Source of the DNA: PWND01 sp964614525
Lineage (GTDB): Bacteria > Bacteroidota > Bacteroidia > Bacteroidales > UBA7960
DNA length: 64,000 nt
Assembly (NCBI GenBank): GCA_964614525.1
Contig: CAZTPA010000001.1
Location: forward strand, 1-64,000
Reading direction: 5' to 3'
Part shown: one piece after another, positions 34,706 to 43,230 of the stretch
Numbering within the stretch: the first letter of the stretch is position 1
Layout of the letters: every line of letters starts with the position of its first letter
Notes under the pieces: model-generated
Told to the model about the DNA's origin: nothing
What the model saw: only the letters and a program-made list of their open reading frames with translations
Databases searched by the model: none
Translations under genes and position numbers: made by a program

Positions 34706-36427
34706 GGCTTTAATGACTTTGCTTGCACTTTCATTGGATATCTTTATAAAATAAACTCCGGGGCTTAATTTCTTTTGCATATTTGCAAGAGAGATTTCAA
34801 AGTTGCTTTCTAATATTATATCATTAAAAACAGAAGCAACTGCCATTCCTTGTATGTTATAAACATCTATTCTTGTTCTTAAAGATTTGGCATTATTTAT
34901 AAAAAGCTTGCTTTTCGAAATAACAGGATTTGGAGCAATGTATATATTGGCATTTAATGAAACATCACTGATATTTGTTTCCCATGCTTGTAATTCGACA
35001 TCAACTATTGTTGTTTCATAATTAGAAACATTTACATCGCTTATTGTTACCGCATCAAATCCATATAAATAAAAAGTCAAATCATAAGTACCGCTTAGCA
35101 GCGGCCGGGTATAAAAGCCGCTTTCAACAGAGGCATAAACTTCTGAATTATACTGGTCATGATCCAAAACAGTAACTTTTGCAGGAATAGGATCTCCGGT
35201 TTCTATATCGGTAATGTAACCCTGAACTCCGTATGCAGATTGTTTTATATAATTTATAAACGATCTGTAATTATAATCCCAGTAATCGGGTAATAGAGCG
35301 GGATTAAGGAGCTTTGTTTCGCTGATTTCAATAGTAACTTCCCTGTCACTCCTGTAATAATTCATATAATCCTGTCTGCTGCCATACACAACGTACCAAT
35401 CGCCACCATGAGTTACTCCACCATATGCTGTCATATAATTATCAGGACTAAAATACTGAGCAGTATCAGCATATTCTCTGCTAATAAACTCAAACCAATT
35501 ATGATCAGCATGTTTTCTTTCTATAGATGTCCAGCTATCAAAAGGATAATTTACCAATTCTATTCCTCCATGAAAATTAGCAGACATTATAAAATTCTTA
35601 TCACTAACAAAGTCAATCATAGCAGTAGTCTCTGCTTGTTCACCCTGAGGCGGTGGATTAACCGGATTAGGATAATTTCTGTTTAAGTCAACTCCGTTTG
35701 CATTTCCTCTGGTTGCGCCACTAACGGTAGAATTGTCATTCGTATATGTTCCGTCAGGATTTTCATTCGGGCATATCCAAATCTCAACATCATCCAGGAG
35801 ATTAGTAATCTCAACATCTGAATTATAATTGCTTAAAAGATAATCTATCAGCCTTAGCATCAAAACAAAACCTGTAGTTTCATCACCATGAATTGTAGAA
35901 GTATACATAAACATTGGTTTTGCATTTGTATTGGAAAGATCCGGATTAATTCTTGCAAATAATAGCTGTCTGCCATTCACAGTAGAGCCTGCATCATGAA
36001 TTTCGCACATTTCAGGAAAATCCTCAGCAAACTGATACATCATATTCACATAAGCATCATAAGTAGGGTAATAATCCCAGGTGTTTTTGGATCCCTTATC
36101 CTGTATTTCCTCCCAACTTTTCATATTAACATCAAAATCAACATCGCCCGGATGCTTTTCAATATTAAAAGGAATATTTTCTTTCAGCAACTCAGCAAAC
36201 GACCAATTATTTGCATAAGCATATACAATGTTATTTTCAATAAGATCTACTGACAAATGATAATTCAAATTATTGCTTAAGTCGTCAACATCAAAACTGA
36301 CATATACTTCAGATTTTTTTTGCAGAATCTGTTTAGCATTATCAATTTGGGCATTTTCGCCTGAGTATAACAAATGAGGACAAGCCATCATTATGGCTAA
36401 AAAAAGAAAACTTACAAAATGTTTCAC
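34694..36427 (-). CDS. Secreted M14 zinc carboxypeptidase with T9SS sorting domain
   Basis: 577 aa from a GTG start, needed to include the signal peptide (MKHFVSFLFLAIMMACPHLLYSG); no in-frame ATG lies just upstream. The M14 domain (about 115-390) has zinc ligands His180 and Glu183 (STIHGDE) and His286 (SANFHGG), the substrate Arg250 in VDLNRNYP and a catalytic Glu in VTIEISE. A carboxypeptidase-regulatory beta-sandwich follows (about 405-485). The last about 80 residues form a T9SS type A sorting domain (IAPNPVISKSKLFI ... LSPGVYFIKISN). It is predicted to be secreted and to trim peptides outside the cell. Its 3' end overlaps valS by 12 bp. Confidence 0.92.
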   Translation of the reverse strand: MKHFVSFLFLAIMMACPHLLYSGENAQIDNAKQILQKKSEVYVSFDVDDLSNNLNYHLSVDLIENNIVYAYANNWSFAELLKENIPFNIEKHPGDVDFDVNMKSWEEIQDKGSKNTWDYYPTYDAYVNMMYQFAEDFPEMCEIHDAGSTVNGRQLLFARINPDLSNTNAKPMFMYTSTIHGDETTGFVLMLRLIDYLLSNYNSDVEITNLLDDVEIWICPNENPDGTYTNDNSTVSGATRGNANGVDLNRNYPNPVNPPPQGEQAETTAMIDFVSDKNFIMSANFHGGIELVNYPFDSWTSIERKHADHNWFEFISREYADTAQYFSPDNYMTAYGGVTHGGDWYVVYGSRQDYMNYYRSDREVTIEISETKLLNPALLPDYWDYNYRSFINYIKQSAYGVQGYITDIETGDPIPAKVTVLDHDQYNSEVYASVESGFYTRPLLSGTYDLTFYLYGFDAVTISDVNVSNYETTIVDVELQAWETNISDVSLNANIYIAPNPVISKSKLFINNAKSLRTRIDVYNIQGMAVASVFNDIILESNFEISLANMQKKLSPGVYFIKISNESASKVIKALVL

Positions 36428-36448
36428 AGCAATTTTATTTAGTAATAA

Positions 36449-37351
36449 CTACTTGACTAAGACAGGAGTTTCTTCGTATTTTTCTGCCAAAATAGAAATT
36501 TGATTGTACAAACCTTTATTAACCTTTACAAGTGGTAAACGAAGACTGTTTTTTATCATTCCTTTAATATTAAGAAGGGCTTTTATACCTGAAGGACTTC
36601 CGTCATCAAAAACTGCTTCAATCAAATCCACTAATTGATAAAAAATTCTCTGTGCCTGTGGAAAGTTATTTTGCAGGCAATACTTAACCATTTGAGAATA
36701 TTCAGCAGGATAAGCATTTGAAATAACAGAAATAACACCATCTCCACCCATTGCAATAAGAGGCAGAGTAACGCCATCATCTCCTGAAATAACGAGAAAA
36801 TCCTTAGGTTTATTCTTTATAATAAGTGCACATTGAGACAAATCCTTTGAAGCTTCTTTTATGCCGATTACATTACTTATCTCATGAGCAATTTTTATAG
36901 TAGTTTCGGCGCTAATGTTAGAAGCTGTGCGTCCCGGAACATTATAAATAATAACCGGTACCGGGCTTGCTCCCGCAATGTTTTTATAATGATAAAAAAT
37001 ACCTTTTTGTTGGGGTTTGTTATAATAAGGACTTACAGATAATATAGCATCAATTCCATCAAAAGATGTTTTCTTGATTTTCCCGATTATGTCCTGTGTG
37101 TTATTGCCACCAATTCCAATTACAATAGGCACTCTGCCACCTATCGTTTCAACAGCAAAATTTATTATTGCATTTTTTTCATCTGAATTTAAAGTAACTG
37201 CTTCACCGGTTGTTCCTAGAAAAACAATGTAGTCAATTCCTGAGTTTATCTGAAACTCTATTAATCTCTCAAATGATTTGAAATCAATACTTCCTTCTCT
37301 ATGAAACGGTGTTACAATAGCAACCCCTGTTCCTTTAAATTTACTAGACAT
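36449..37351 (-). CDS. dapA: 4-hydroxy-tetrahydrodipicolinate synthase
   Basis: 300 aa TIM barrel. GTTGEAVTLNSDEK (about 45-58) binds pyruvate, the catalytic Tyr is in IIYNVPGRT and the Schiff-base Lys in VIGIKEASKDL. It condenses pyruvate with aspartate semialdehyde on the way to lysine and diaminopimelate. It lies 7 bp after the small unknown gene upstream and 21 bp before the M14 peptidase gene. Confidence 0.96.
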   Translation of the reverse strand: MSSKFKGTGVAIVTPFHREGSIDFKSFERLIEFQINSGIDYIVFLGTTGEAVTLNSDEKNAIINFAVETIGGRVPIVIGIGGNNTQDIIGKIKKTSFDGIDAILSVSPYYNKPQQKGIFYHYKNIAGASPVPVIIYNVPGRTASNISAETTIKIAHEISNVIGIKEASKDLSQCALIIKNKPKDFLVISGDDGVTLPLIAMGGDGVISVISNAYPAEYSQMVKYCLQNNFPQAQRIFYQLVDLIEAVFDDGSPSGIKALLNIKGMIKNSLRLPLVKVNKGLYNQISILAEKYEETPVLVK

Positions 37352-37358
37352 CTTATAA

Positions 37359-37895
37359 TTAGTTTTTTAGCATTTTTAAATAATGAAAATAATGGTTTAC
37401 CATCTCTTCTAATTTGCAATTATTCTTTTCTTTAATCAGAATGTCGTAATAATCTTTCCACTGCTCATCATATCGGCCAATAATCAAGCCTGCTTTTGAC
37501 AAAGCTGACAGATATTTCATCTGGAAAATGTCAGATGGGGTTAAATCGATTAAAATATCAAAAGGAAATTCGATAAACTCTTTTATAACTTGTTGCTTTG
37601 GATTAAAGTTCCATTTGAAATCTTTTTTATTGCAAAATTCAAACGTCAACTTGGGAAAACCATAAGAAGGCATTTTCTTTTGACGAATAAATCCAATAGT
37701 TTTTACTTTTTTATGCTCCACCTGCAGATCTCTGACAAGCTTTGTTATATAGATATAATCATCTTCATTACTGGCATCGTACAAAATTCCTATATTCTCG
37801 GCATCAGCCAGATTTACAAGCTTTCTGTCTCTTTTTAATTTCTTCCTTTGTCTTTTAAAACAAAACTCTTTGACTTTTCTCCCGATACTTTTCAC
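37359..37895 (-). CDS. Conserved protein of unknown function upstream of dapA (DUF6913-like)
   Basis: 178 aa from a GTG at 37895; an in-frame stop lies two codons upstream and no ATG occurs near, so GTG is the likely start. The N-terminus is strongly basic (KVKEFCFKRQRKKLKRDRK). The rest is a small alpha/beta protein (NIGILYDASNEDDYIYITKLV ... FPFDILIDLTPSDIFQMKYLSALSKAGLIIGRYDEQ). I recall similar short proteins beside dapA in Bacteroidota, now called DUF6913, but cannot verify that here. It has no known function or catalytic motif and is co-transcribed with dapA (7-bp gap). Confidence 0.75.
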   Translation of the reverse strand: MKSIGRKVKEFCFKRQRKKLKRDRKLVNLADAENIGILYDASNEDDYIYITKLVRDLQVEHKKVKTIGFIRQKKMPSYGFPKLTFEFCNKKDFKWNFNPKQQVIKEFIEFPFDILIDLTPSDIFQMKYLSALSKAGLIIGRYDEQWKDYYDILIKEKNNCKLEEMVNHYFHYLKMLKN

Positions 37896-38280
37896 AAATT
37901 TCTATTTTTTACCCGATTCATTATTGTTGGATTCTTCAAAAATAATAAGTATTTAGCTTATCTGCATAAAAACTTGACTTTTTTTCTCGAAAATAATGAA
38001 AACAAATTAAATTTAGGATAATAAAGGCAAAATCGGCAGAGATATTTTTATGCAAACTTGTCAAACTTCGCGTAATTCTTTGTGAACATTGTGGTAAAGA
38101 AATACAACACTATGAACACTAAGAAACCAATAACACAATGATTTAGAATTCCTTTGTGGCCTTTTATGGAACTTTTTATCACAGCACATCAAATAACGAC
38201 TATTTCTAAATATCATTATTATTTAAAATAAAGAAAGCCAAAAACCCCAATTATTTTTAAATTTGTTTAAAAAATTTTCA
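37896..38280. other. Intergenic region with repeat-like remnant
   Basis: 385 bp between divergent genes. 38075-38170 contains phrases (TTTGTGAACATTGTGGTAAAG, then CACTATGAACACTAAGAAACC, then CCTTTGTGGCC) that echo each other in inverted and direct order, as in dispersed non-coding repeats of Bacteroidota. A TAAATTTG motif at 38258-38265 could be the -7 element of the next gene. No RNA gene was recognised. Confidence 0.35.
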
Positions 38281-39048
38281 ATGGAAGTTGTATTACTCGG
38301 CACAGGTACCTCACAAGGAATTCCCGTAATTGCATGCGATTGTAAGGTTTGCCAAAGTACGGATCCTCTTGATAAAAGATTACGAAGCTCGGTACTTATT
38401 AAAACTCCGGATACGAATATATGCATTGATGCAGGACCGGATTTCAGGCAGCAGATGCTTAGAGAAAACGTAAAAGACCTTGAAGCAATTTTAATTACTC
38501 ATAACCATAAAGACCATACCGGCGGGCTTGATGATGTGAGAGCGTTTAACTGGGTTCACAAAAAACCTATGGATGTTTATGCCAGGCCTGATGATCTTCT
38601 GTCTCTAAAAAAAGATTACCGTTATGCTTTTAACGACCATAAATATCCCGGAGTTCCGAAAATTAATCTGAAGGAAATCCCAAAAAATACTTTTGATATA
38701 AAATCTCTAAGCTTCACTCCTATTGAAGCAATGCATCTACAAATGCCCGTAGTCGGTTTCAGGATTGGAGATTTTTCATACCTTACAGATGCAAATTTTA
38801 TTAAAGCGGGACAAATAGAAAAAATGAAAGGTTCGAAAGTTATTGTTATTAACGCCCTTAGAAAACAAAAGCATATATCTCATTTTAATCTTGATGAAGC
38901 CTTAGATATTATCAATATAATTAATCCTCAAAAAGCTTATTTAACTCACATAAGTCATCAAATGGGCTTTCATAAGGAAGTTCAAAAAGAACTACCAGAA
39001 AATGTTTTTCTTGCATATGACGGATTAAAAATTAAAATGAGCCAATAG
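38281..39048 (+). CDS. PhnP-like metallo-beta-lactamase-fold hydrolase
   Basis: 255 aa from the ATG at 38281; an upstream TTG frame adds only six residues. The protein opens MEVVLLGTGTSQGIPVIACDCKVC and has the zinc motif LITHNHKDHTGGLDDVRAFNW, with further ligands in SYLTDANF and YLTHISHQMG. The CDCKVC pair near residues 20-26 resembles the structural zinc site of PhnP-type phosphodiesterases. Those act on cyclic phosphates, but the cellular substrate of Bacteroidota members is unknown. It is transcribed divergently from the dapA operon. Confidence 0.85.
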   Translation: MEVVLLGTGTSQGIPVIACDCKVCQSTDPLDKRLRSSVLIKTPDTNICIDAGPDFRQQMLRENVKDLEAILITHNHKDHTGGLDDVRAFNWVHKKPMDVYARPDDLLSLKKDYRYAFNDHKYPGVPKINLKEIPKNTFDIKSLSFTPIEAMHLQMPVVGFRIGDFSYLTDANFIKAGQIEKMKGSKVIVINALRKQKHISHFNLDEALDIINIINPQKAYLTHISHQMGFHKEVQKELPENVFLAYDGLKIKMSQ

Positions 39049-39124
39049 CTTCTTAAATACAAACAATAGTTGCAGAATAGTTTATTAGAAGCATTTGCAA
39101 TTGCTCAAAAAAAAGTAAAGAAAT

Positions 39125-39155
39125 TTGCAAGCCAACCTGCACTATGGCTTGCAAG
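39125..39155 (+). terminator. Hairpin after the MBL-fold hydrolase gene
   Basis: Perfect 10-bp stem (TTGCAAGCCA at 39125-39134 with TGGCTTGCAA at 39145-39154) and a 10-nt loop, 77 bp past the stop. The following T-run is poor, so terminator function is moderately supported. Confidence 0.5.
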
Positions 39156-39204
39156 CTTTGGATTTAATAATTTTACATTTTTACAAACATAAATAAAGAA
39201 TAAT

Positions 39205-40155
39205 ATGAAACTCTGGAAATTTATTGAAAATGAAATTAATAACAACAGAAAGGTAATTCTGATAAGCGTAATTGAAAGAAAAGGCAGCAGTCCGGGAAAA
39301 GCAGGCTACAAAATAGCAGTATCGGATAATAATTCTTTGGAAGGATCTATCGGTGGTGGTGTTATGGAGGTAAATATGGTTGAATATGCAAAAAAGATTC
39401 TTAAAGAAAAATCAAATGAGATATTTATCAAAAAACAAATCCATAATCCTAATGCAGGCCAGGAAGCATCCGGCTTGATATGCTCCGGCGAACAAACACA
39501 CGCTTTTATACCTATTGACAGCTCTAATATTAATACTGTTTCCGAAATTATCACTTGCCTGGAAAAAGGCAATTCAGGAATATTAACATTATCTCAAAAA
39601 GGTTTGGAATTTATTGAATCCGATGAAAAATCTGCGTTTACAAAATGCGATATACAAGATGAAAATGTATGGTCATTTTCTGAAGTGATTGGCAAAACAG
39701 ATACTATATACATTTTTGGAGGTGGTCATGTAAGCATTCCTGTTAGTCAGATATTTAAAATGCTAGGCTTTAAAGTTGTTGTTTATGATAATCGCAAAGA
39801 TTTATCAACTATTGATAAAAATATTTATGCAGATATCAAGGAAATCATTGATTATAAAGATGCAGGGAAAATGATTAAAGATGAGTTTAATTCATATGTA
39901 GCTATAATGACGGTATCTCATGCAGAAGATCAGTTGATTCTGAAGCAAATGGCTTCGAAAAATCTTAAATATCTTGGAATGATAGGAAGTAAGAATAAGG
40001 TAAAAAAAATCTTCGATGCTCTTTTATCTCAAGGCATTACACAGGAGCAACTAGACAAGGTTGATGCACCAATGGGAATACCTGTAAAATGTCATACAAC
40101 CGAAGAAATTGCAGTCACTATTGCTGCAAAAGTTATCCAGGTAAAAAACGAATAA
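39205..40155 (+). CDS. XdhC/CoxI-family molybdenum-enzyme maturation protein
   Basis: 316 aa. The N-terminal XdhC/CoxI domain has LISVIERKGSSPGKAGYK and GSIGGGVMEVNM (about 17-60). The C-terminal Rossmann domain has IYIFGGGHVSIPVSQIFKMLGFKVVVYDNR (about 170-200) and YLGMIGSKNKVK. XdhC proteins bind molybdenum cofactor, assist its sulfuration and insert it into xanthine-dehydrogenase-type enzymes. No such enzyme is adjacent, so the client is unknown. Confidence 0.9.
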   Translation: MKLWKFIENEINNNRKVILISVIERKGSSPGKAGYKIAVSDNNSLEGSIGGGVMEVNMVEYAKKILKEKSNEIFIKKQIHNPNAGQEASGLICSGEQTHAFIPIDSSNINTVSEIITCLEKGNSGILTLSQKGLEFIESDEKSAFTKCDIQDENVWSFSEVIGKTDTIYIFGGGHVSIPVSQIFKMLGFKVVVYDNRKDLSTIDKNIYADIKEIIDYKDAGKMIKDEFNSYVAIMTVSHAEDQLILKQMASKNLKYLGMIGSKNKVKKIFDALLSQGITQEQLDKVDAPMGIPVKCHTTEEIAVTIAAKVIQVKNE

Positions 40156-40228
40156 TACCGGAATGCATAAACGGCATAAACATTTACTCAATTTTTTTGT
40201 TTCCATTTTATAACCAATATCTCTGTGT

Positions 40229-41575
40229 ATGGCTCAATATGAACTAAGAATGCCCGCTATGGGTGAAAGCATTACTGAAGCTATAATTACAAAATGGCTA
40301 AAAAATGTAAATGACAAAATATCAATCGATGACCCTGTTGTTGAAGTTGCAACAGATAAGGTTGACTCTGAAATCCCATCACCCGTTGAAGGAAAGTTAA
40401 TTAAGCAGTTATTCAAAGAAGGAGATACTGTTGAAATTAATAAGGTTATTGCAATTATCGAGACAGATGACAATGAGGATGAGAATGCAAAAACAGAGGA
40501 CTCTGATTCTGCCGCCGTAGAAGCAGAAAAAATCAAATCAACTGCAACAGATGATTCTAATAAAGCAAACGCAGATTCTATACCTAAAAATGATAAACTT
40601 GAGCCGGAAGAACCCGAAGAAATAAAGCATACTGACAAGCATGGCAGGTTTTACTCTCCCTTGGTTAGAAATATTGCCAGGGAAGAAAATATTTCTATGG
40701 AGGAACTAGAGAATATGCCCGGCACAGGCTTGCAGAATAGAATTACCAAAAATGATATTCTAGACTACCTGCAAAACCGAAAAACTAAGGTACAAGCTGA
40801 CAGTCCCGATTTAAAAACAGATACATCTAAAGCAGAAATACAAAAGCCCTCGGTTAGCATAGGAAAAGAGGATGAAATAATTGAAATGGATCGTATGCGT
40901 AAGCTAATTGCCTCGCATATGGTAATGTCTGAGGCAACTTCTGTTCATATTTCATTGTTTGCTGAAGCTGATGTTACAAATATTGTAAACTGGAGAAATA
41001 CACATAAGGATATACTTTTAAAACGCGAAAACGAAAAGCTAAGCTTTACTCCTTTTTTTATTGAAGCTATAGCTAAAGCTATCAAAGAATATCCTATGAT
41101 TAATATTTCTGTTGATGGTGATAAGATTATAAAGCGCAATAATATAAATATTGGAATGGCAACGGCTTTACCAAACGGAAATTTAATTGTTCCGGTTATA
41201 AAAAATGCCGATAATAAAAGTTTGCTGGGACTGAGCAGAGAAATTAATGACCTTGCTGCCAGGGCCAGAGAAAATCAATTGAAACCCGATGAAATCCGAG
41301 GAGGCACTTTCACAATGACTAATATTGGTACTTTTGACGGACTAATGGGAACTCCAATAATAAACCAGCCGGAAGTCGGCATTATGGCTGTTGGTGCAAT
41401 AAAGAAAAAAGTTGTAGTTATAGAAACCGAGCAAGGCGATACCATTGGCATCAGACATATGTTGTATCTTTCACTTTCGTGTGATCACAGAGTTGTTGAT
41501 GGTGCTTTGGGTGGAATGTTTCTTAAGAAAGTAAAAGATAATCTCGAAAATTTCGATACAAAACAAATAATCTAA
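40229..41575 (+). CDS. 2-oxo acid dehydrogenase E2 (dihydrolipoamide acyltransferase)
   Basis: 448 aa. A single lipoyl domain (about 1-80) carries the lipoylated Lys in EVATDKVDSEI. An acidic linker (about 85-140) leads to the peripheral E1/E3-binding domain (YSPLVRNIAREENISMEELENMPGTG) and the catalytic domain (about 215-448) with DHRVVDGALGG. The E2 core transfers acyl groups to CoA. No E1 or E3 gene is adjacent, so whether it serves pyruvate, branched-chain or 2-oxoglutarate dehydrogenase is open; the DKVDSEIPSP motif recalls branched-chain types. LplA in this window could lipoylate it. Confidence 0.93.
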   Translation: MAQYELRMPAMGESITEAIITKWLKNVNDKISIDDPVVEVATDKVDSEIPSPVEGKLIKQLFKEGDTVEINKVIAIIETDDNEDENAKTEDSDSAAVEAEKIKSTATDDSNKANADSIPKNDKLEPEEPEEIKHTDKHGRFYSPLVRNIAREENISMEELENMPGTGLQNRITKNDILDYLQNRKTKVQADSPDLKTDTSKAEIQKPSVSIGKEDEIIEMDRMRKLIASHMVMSEATSVHISLFAEADVTNIVNWRNTHKDILLKRENEKLSFTPFFIEAIAKAIKEYPMINISVDGDKIIKRNNINIGMATALPNGNLIVPVIKNADNKSLLGLSREINDLAARARENQLKPDEIRGGTFTMTNIGTFDGLMGTPIINQPEVGIMAVGAIKKKVVVIETEQGDTIGIRHMLYLSLSCDHRVVDGALGGMFLKKVKDNLENFDTKQII

Positions 41576-41650
41576 ACTTAATACCGGCATTTTTTTTACT
41601 TTCGTTGTAGTAATTAATCTTTCTAAAAAAACGCTTAATAAAAAACTATA

Positions 41651-42478
41651 ATGAAATTAAATCTTACCCGTCCTCTCGCTTTTTTCGATCTTGAAACAAC
41701 AGGTGTAAATGTCGTATTGGATCGCATCGTTGAAATATCAGTATTTAAAGTAAACCCTGACAACAGTAATGAAACTGTAAACGCAATAATCAACCCCAAA
41801 AGACCTATCCCTGAAGAAGTTACAGCGATACATGGGATCAGCAATGAAGATGTAAAAGATAAACCTACCTTCGCTGAATTTGCGCCAAAACTTGAAAAAT
41901 TTCTAAAGAACTGTGACCTCGCAGGTTATAACTCCAATAAATTCGATGTTCCAATGCTTATGGAAGAATTTCTAAGATGTGGAATTAATTTTGATATAAA
42001 AAGCCGCAGGCTCATTGATGTACAAAATATCTTCCACAAAATGGAGCCCCGAACATTAAAAGCGGCATATAAATACTATTGCGGAAAAGAACTAATAAAT
42101 GCCCACGAAGCAGAAGCAGATACCCGGGCTACGTATGAAATTCTAATCAAACAAATTGAACATTATAGCGACACCGAATACATTGATAATGAAGGCAAAG
42201 TATCGGTTCCGATTAAAAATGATGTAGAAGCATTATCTGAATTTTCATATAATCAGAACAATGCCGATTTAGCAGGACATATTGGCTTTGATAAATCAGG
42301 CAAGGAAATATTTAAATTTGGAAAATATAAAGGAAAAGTGGTTGCAGATGTGTTTAAAAAAGAACCACAATATTACGATTGGATTATGAAGGCAGACTTT
42401 CCCCTTTCTACAAAAAACCTGGTTAAAGAAATAATGTTCCGAGGTTTTGAAGATACAGGGATGAAAATTATAAAGTAA
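41651..42478 (+). CDS. DnaQ-like DEDDh 3'-5' exonuclease
   Basis: 275 aa. The exonuclease domain (about 1-170) has FFDLETTGVN (Asp and Glu), IHGISNEDV, GYNSNKFDVPML and HEAEADTRATYEIL, giving a complete DEDDh set. The C-terminal part (about 210-275, FKFGKYKGKVVADVFKKEPQYYDWIM) is the short domain found in exonuclease-X-like proteins. It could proofread or act in repair; it is not fused to polymerase. No operon partner is evident. Confidence 0.9.
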   Translation: MKLNLTRPLAFFDLETTGVNVVLDRIVEISVFKVNPDNSNETVNAIINPKRPIPEEVTAIHGISNEDVKDKPTFAEFAPKLEKFLKNCDLAGYNSNKFDVPMLMEEFLRCGINFDIKSRRLIDVQNIFHKMEPRTLKAAYKYYCGKELINAHEAEADTRATYEILIKQIEHYSDTEYIDNEGKVSVPIKNDVEALSEFSYNQNNADLAGHIGFDKSGKEIFKFGKYKGKVVADVFKKEPQYYDWIMKADFPLSTKNLVKEIMFRGFEDTGMKIIK

Positions 42479-42558
42479 TTGCAGATATTAATTTGATATC
42501 AGATTTTTTTTTAGAATGCCTTAAATCCATATTTGTCTAATTGTTTTATTTTATTGTA

Positions 42559-43170
42559 ATGAAAATAATATGCATAGGCAGAAATTACATTGAGCATGCC
42601 AATGAATTAAATAACCCTTTACCGGAAGTTCCGGTTTTCTTTTTAAAACCGGAAACAGCTATTATCAGGGCAGGATTGCCGTTTTTTTATCCTGATTTTT
42701 CGGAGAATATACATTATGAAACTGAATTAGTTTTAAAAATATGCAGGCTTGGAAAAAATATTCAGAAAAAGTTTGCTCATAAATATTATAATGAAATAGG
42801 AATAGGTATCGACTTCACTGCGCGCGACCTGCAAGAAAAATGCAAGCAGAAAGGATTACCATGGGAAATTGCAAAAGCTTTCGATTCTTCGGCTCCTGTG
42901 GGTAGCTTTATTGATAAAAAGGAATTTGAAAATATTAATGACATTGATTTTTCACTGGATATAAACGGGAAAATTGTGCAAAAAGCTAACTCAGGCATGA
43001 TGATTTTCAGCTTTGATGAAATTATAAATTATGTATCAAAATTCTTTACTTTAAAAATTGGAGATTTGATATTTACAGGTACTCCTGCCGGTGTTGGGGC
43101 AGTAAATAAAGGAGATATCCTTACTGCTTTTATTAAGGATAAAGAGTTGCTAAAAGTAAAAGTAAATTAA
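42559..43170 (+). CDS. Fumarylacetoacetate-hydrolase-family protein
   Basis: 203 aa from the ATG at 42559 (MKIICIGRNYIEHANELN); a TTG frame 18 bp earlier lacks support. Metal ligands appear in HYETELVLKI and IGIDFTARDLQ, and the C-terminal signature is IFTGTPAGVGAVNKGD. Family members hydrolyse or decarboxylate acylpyruvates or oxaloacetate. The protein is short, consistent with the single-domain YcgM-like group. The exact substrate cannot be read from the sequence. Confidence 0.88.
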   Translation: MKIICIGRNYIEHANELNNPLPEVPVFFLKPETAIIRAGLPFFYPDFSENIHYETELVLKICRLGKNIQKKFAHKYYNEIGIGIDFTARDLQEKCKQKGLPWEIAKAFDSSAPVGSFIDKKEFENINDIDFSLDINGKIVQKANSGMMIFSFDEIINYVSKFFTLKIGDLIFTGTPAGVGAVNKGDILTAFIKDKELLKVKVN

Positions 43171-43230
43171 ACAAATCAGTACAGGCCTACTTTTAGCCTC
43201 TATTGGTAATTAAGCACACAGCCTCGATCT

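Noticed and set aside
38075..38170. Possible small RNA or tRNA remnant in the dapA-MBL gap
   Set aside because: No cloverleaf or stable stem could be built; the phrases look like a decayed dispersed repeat.
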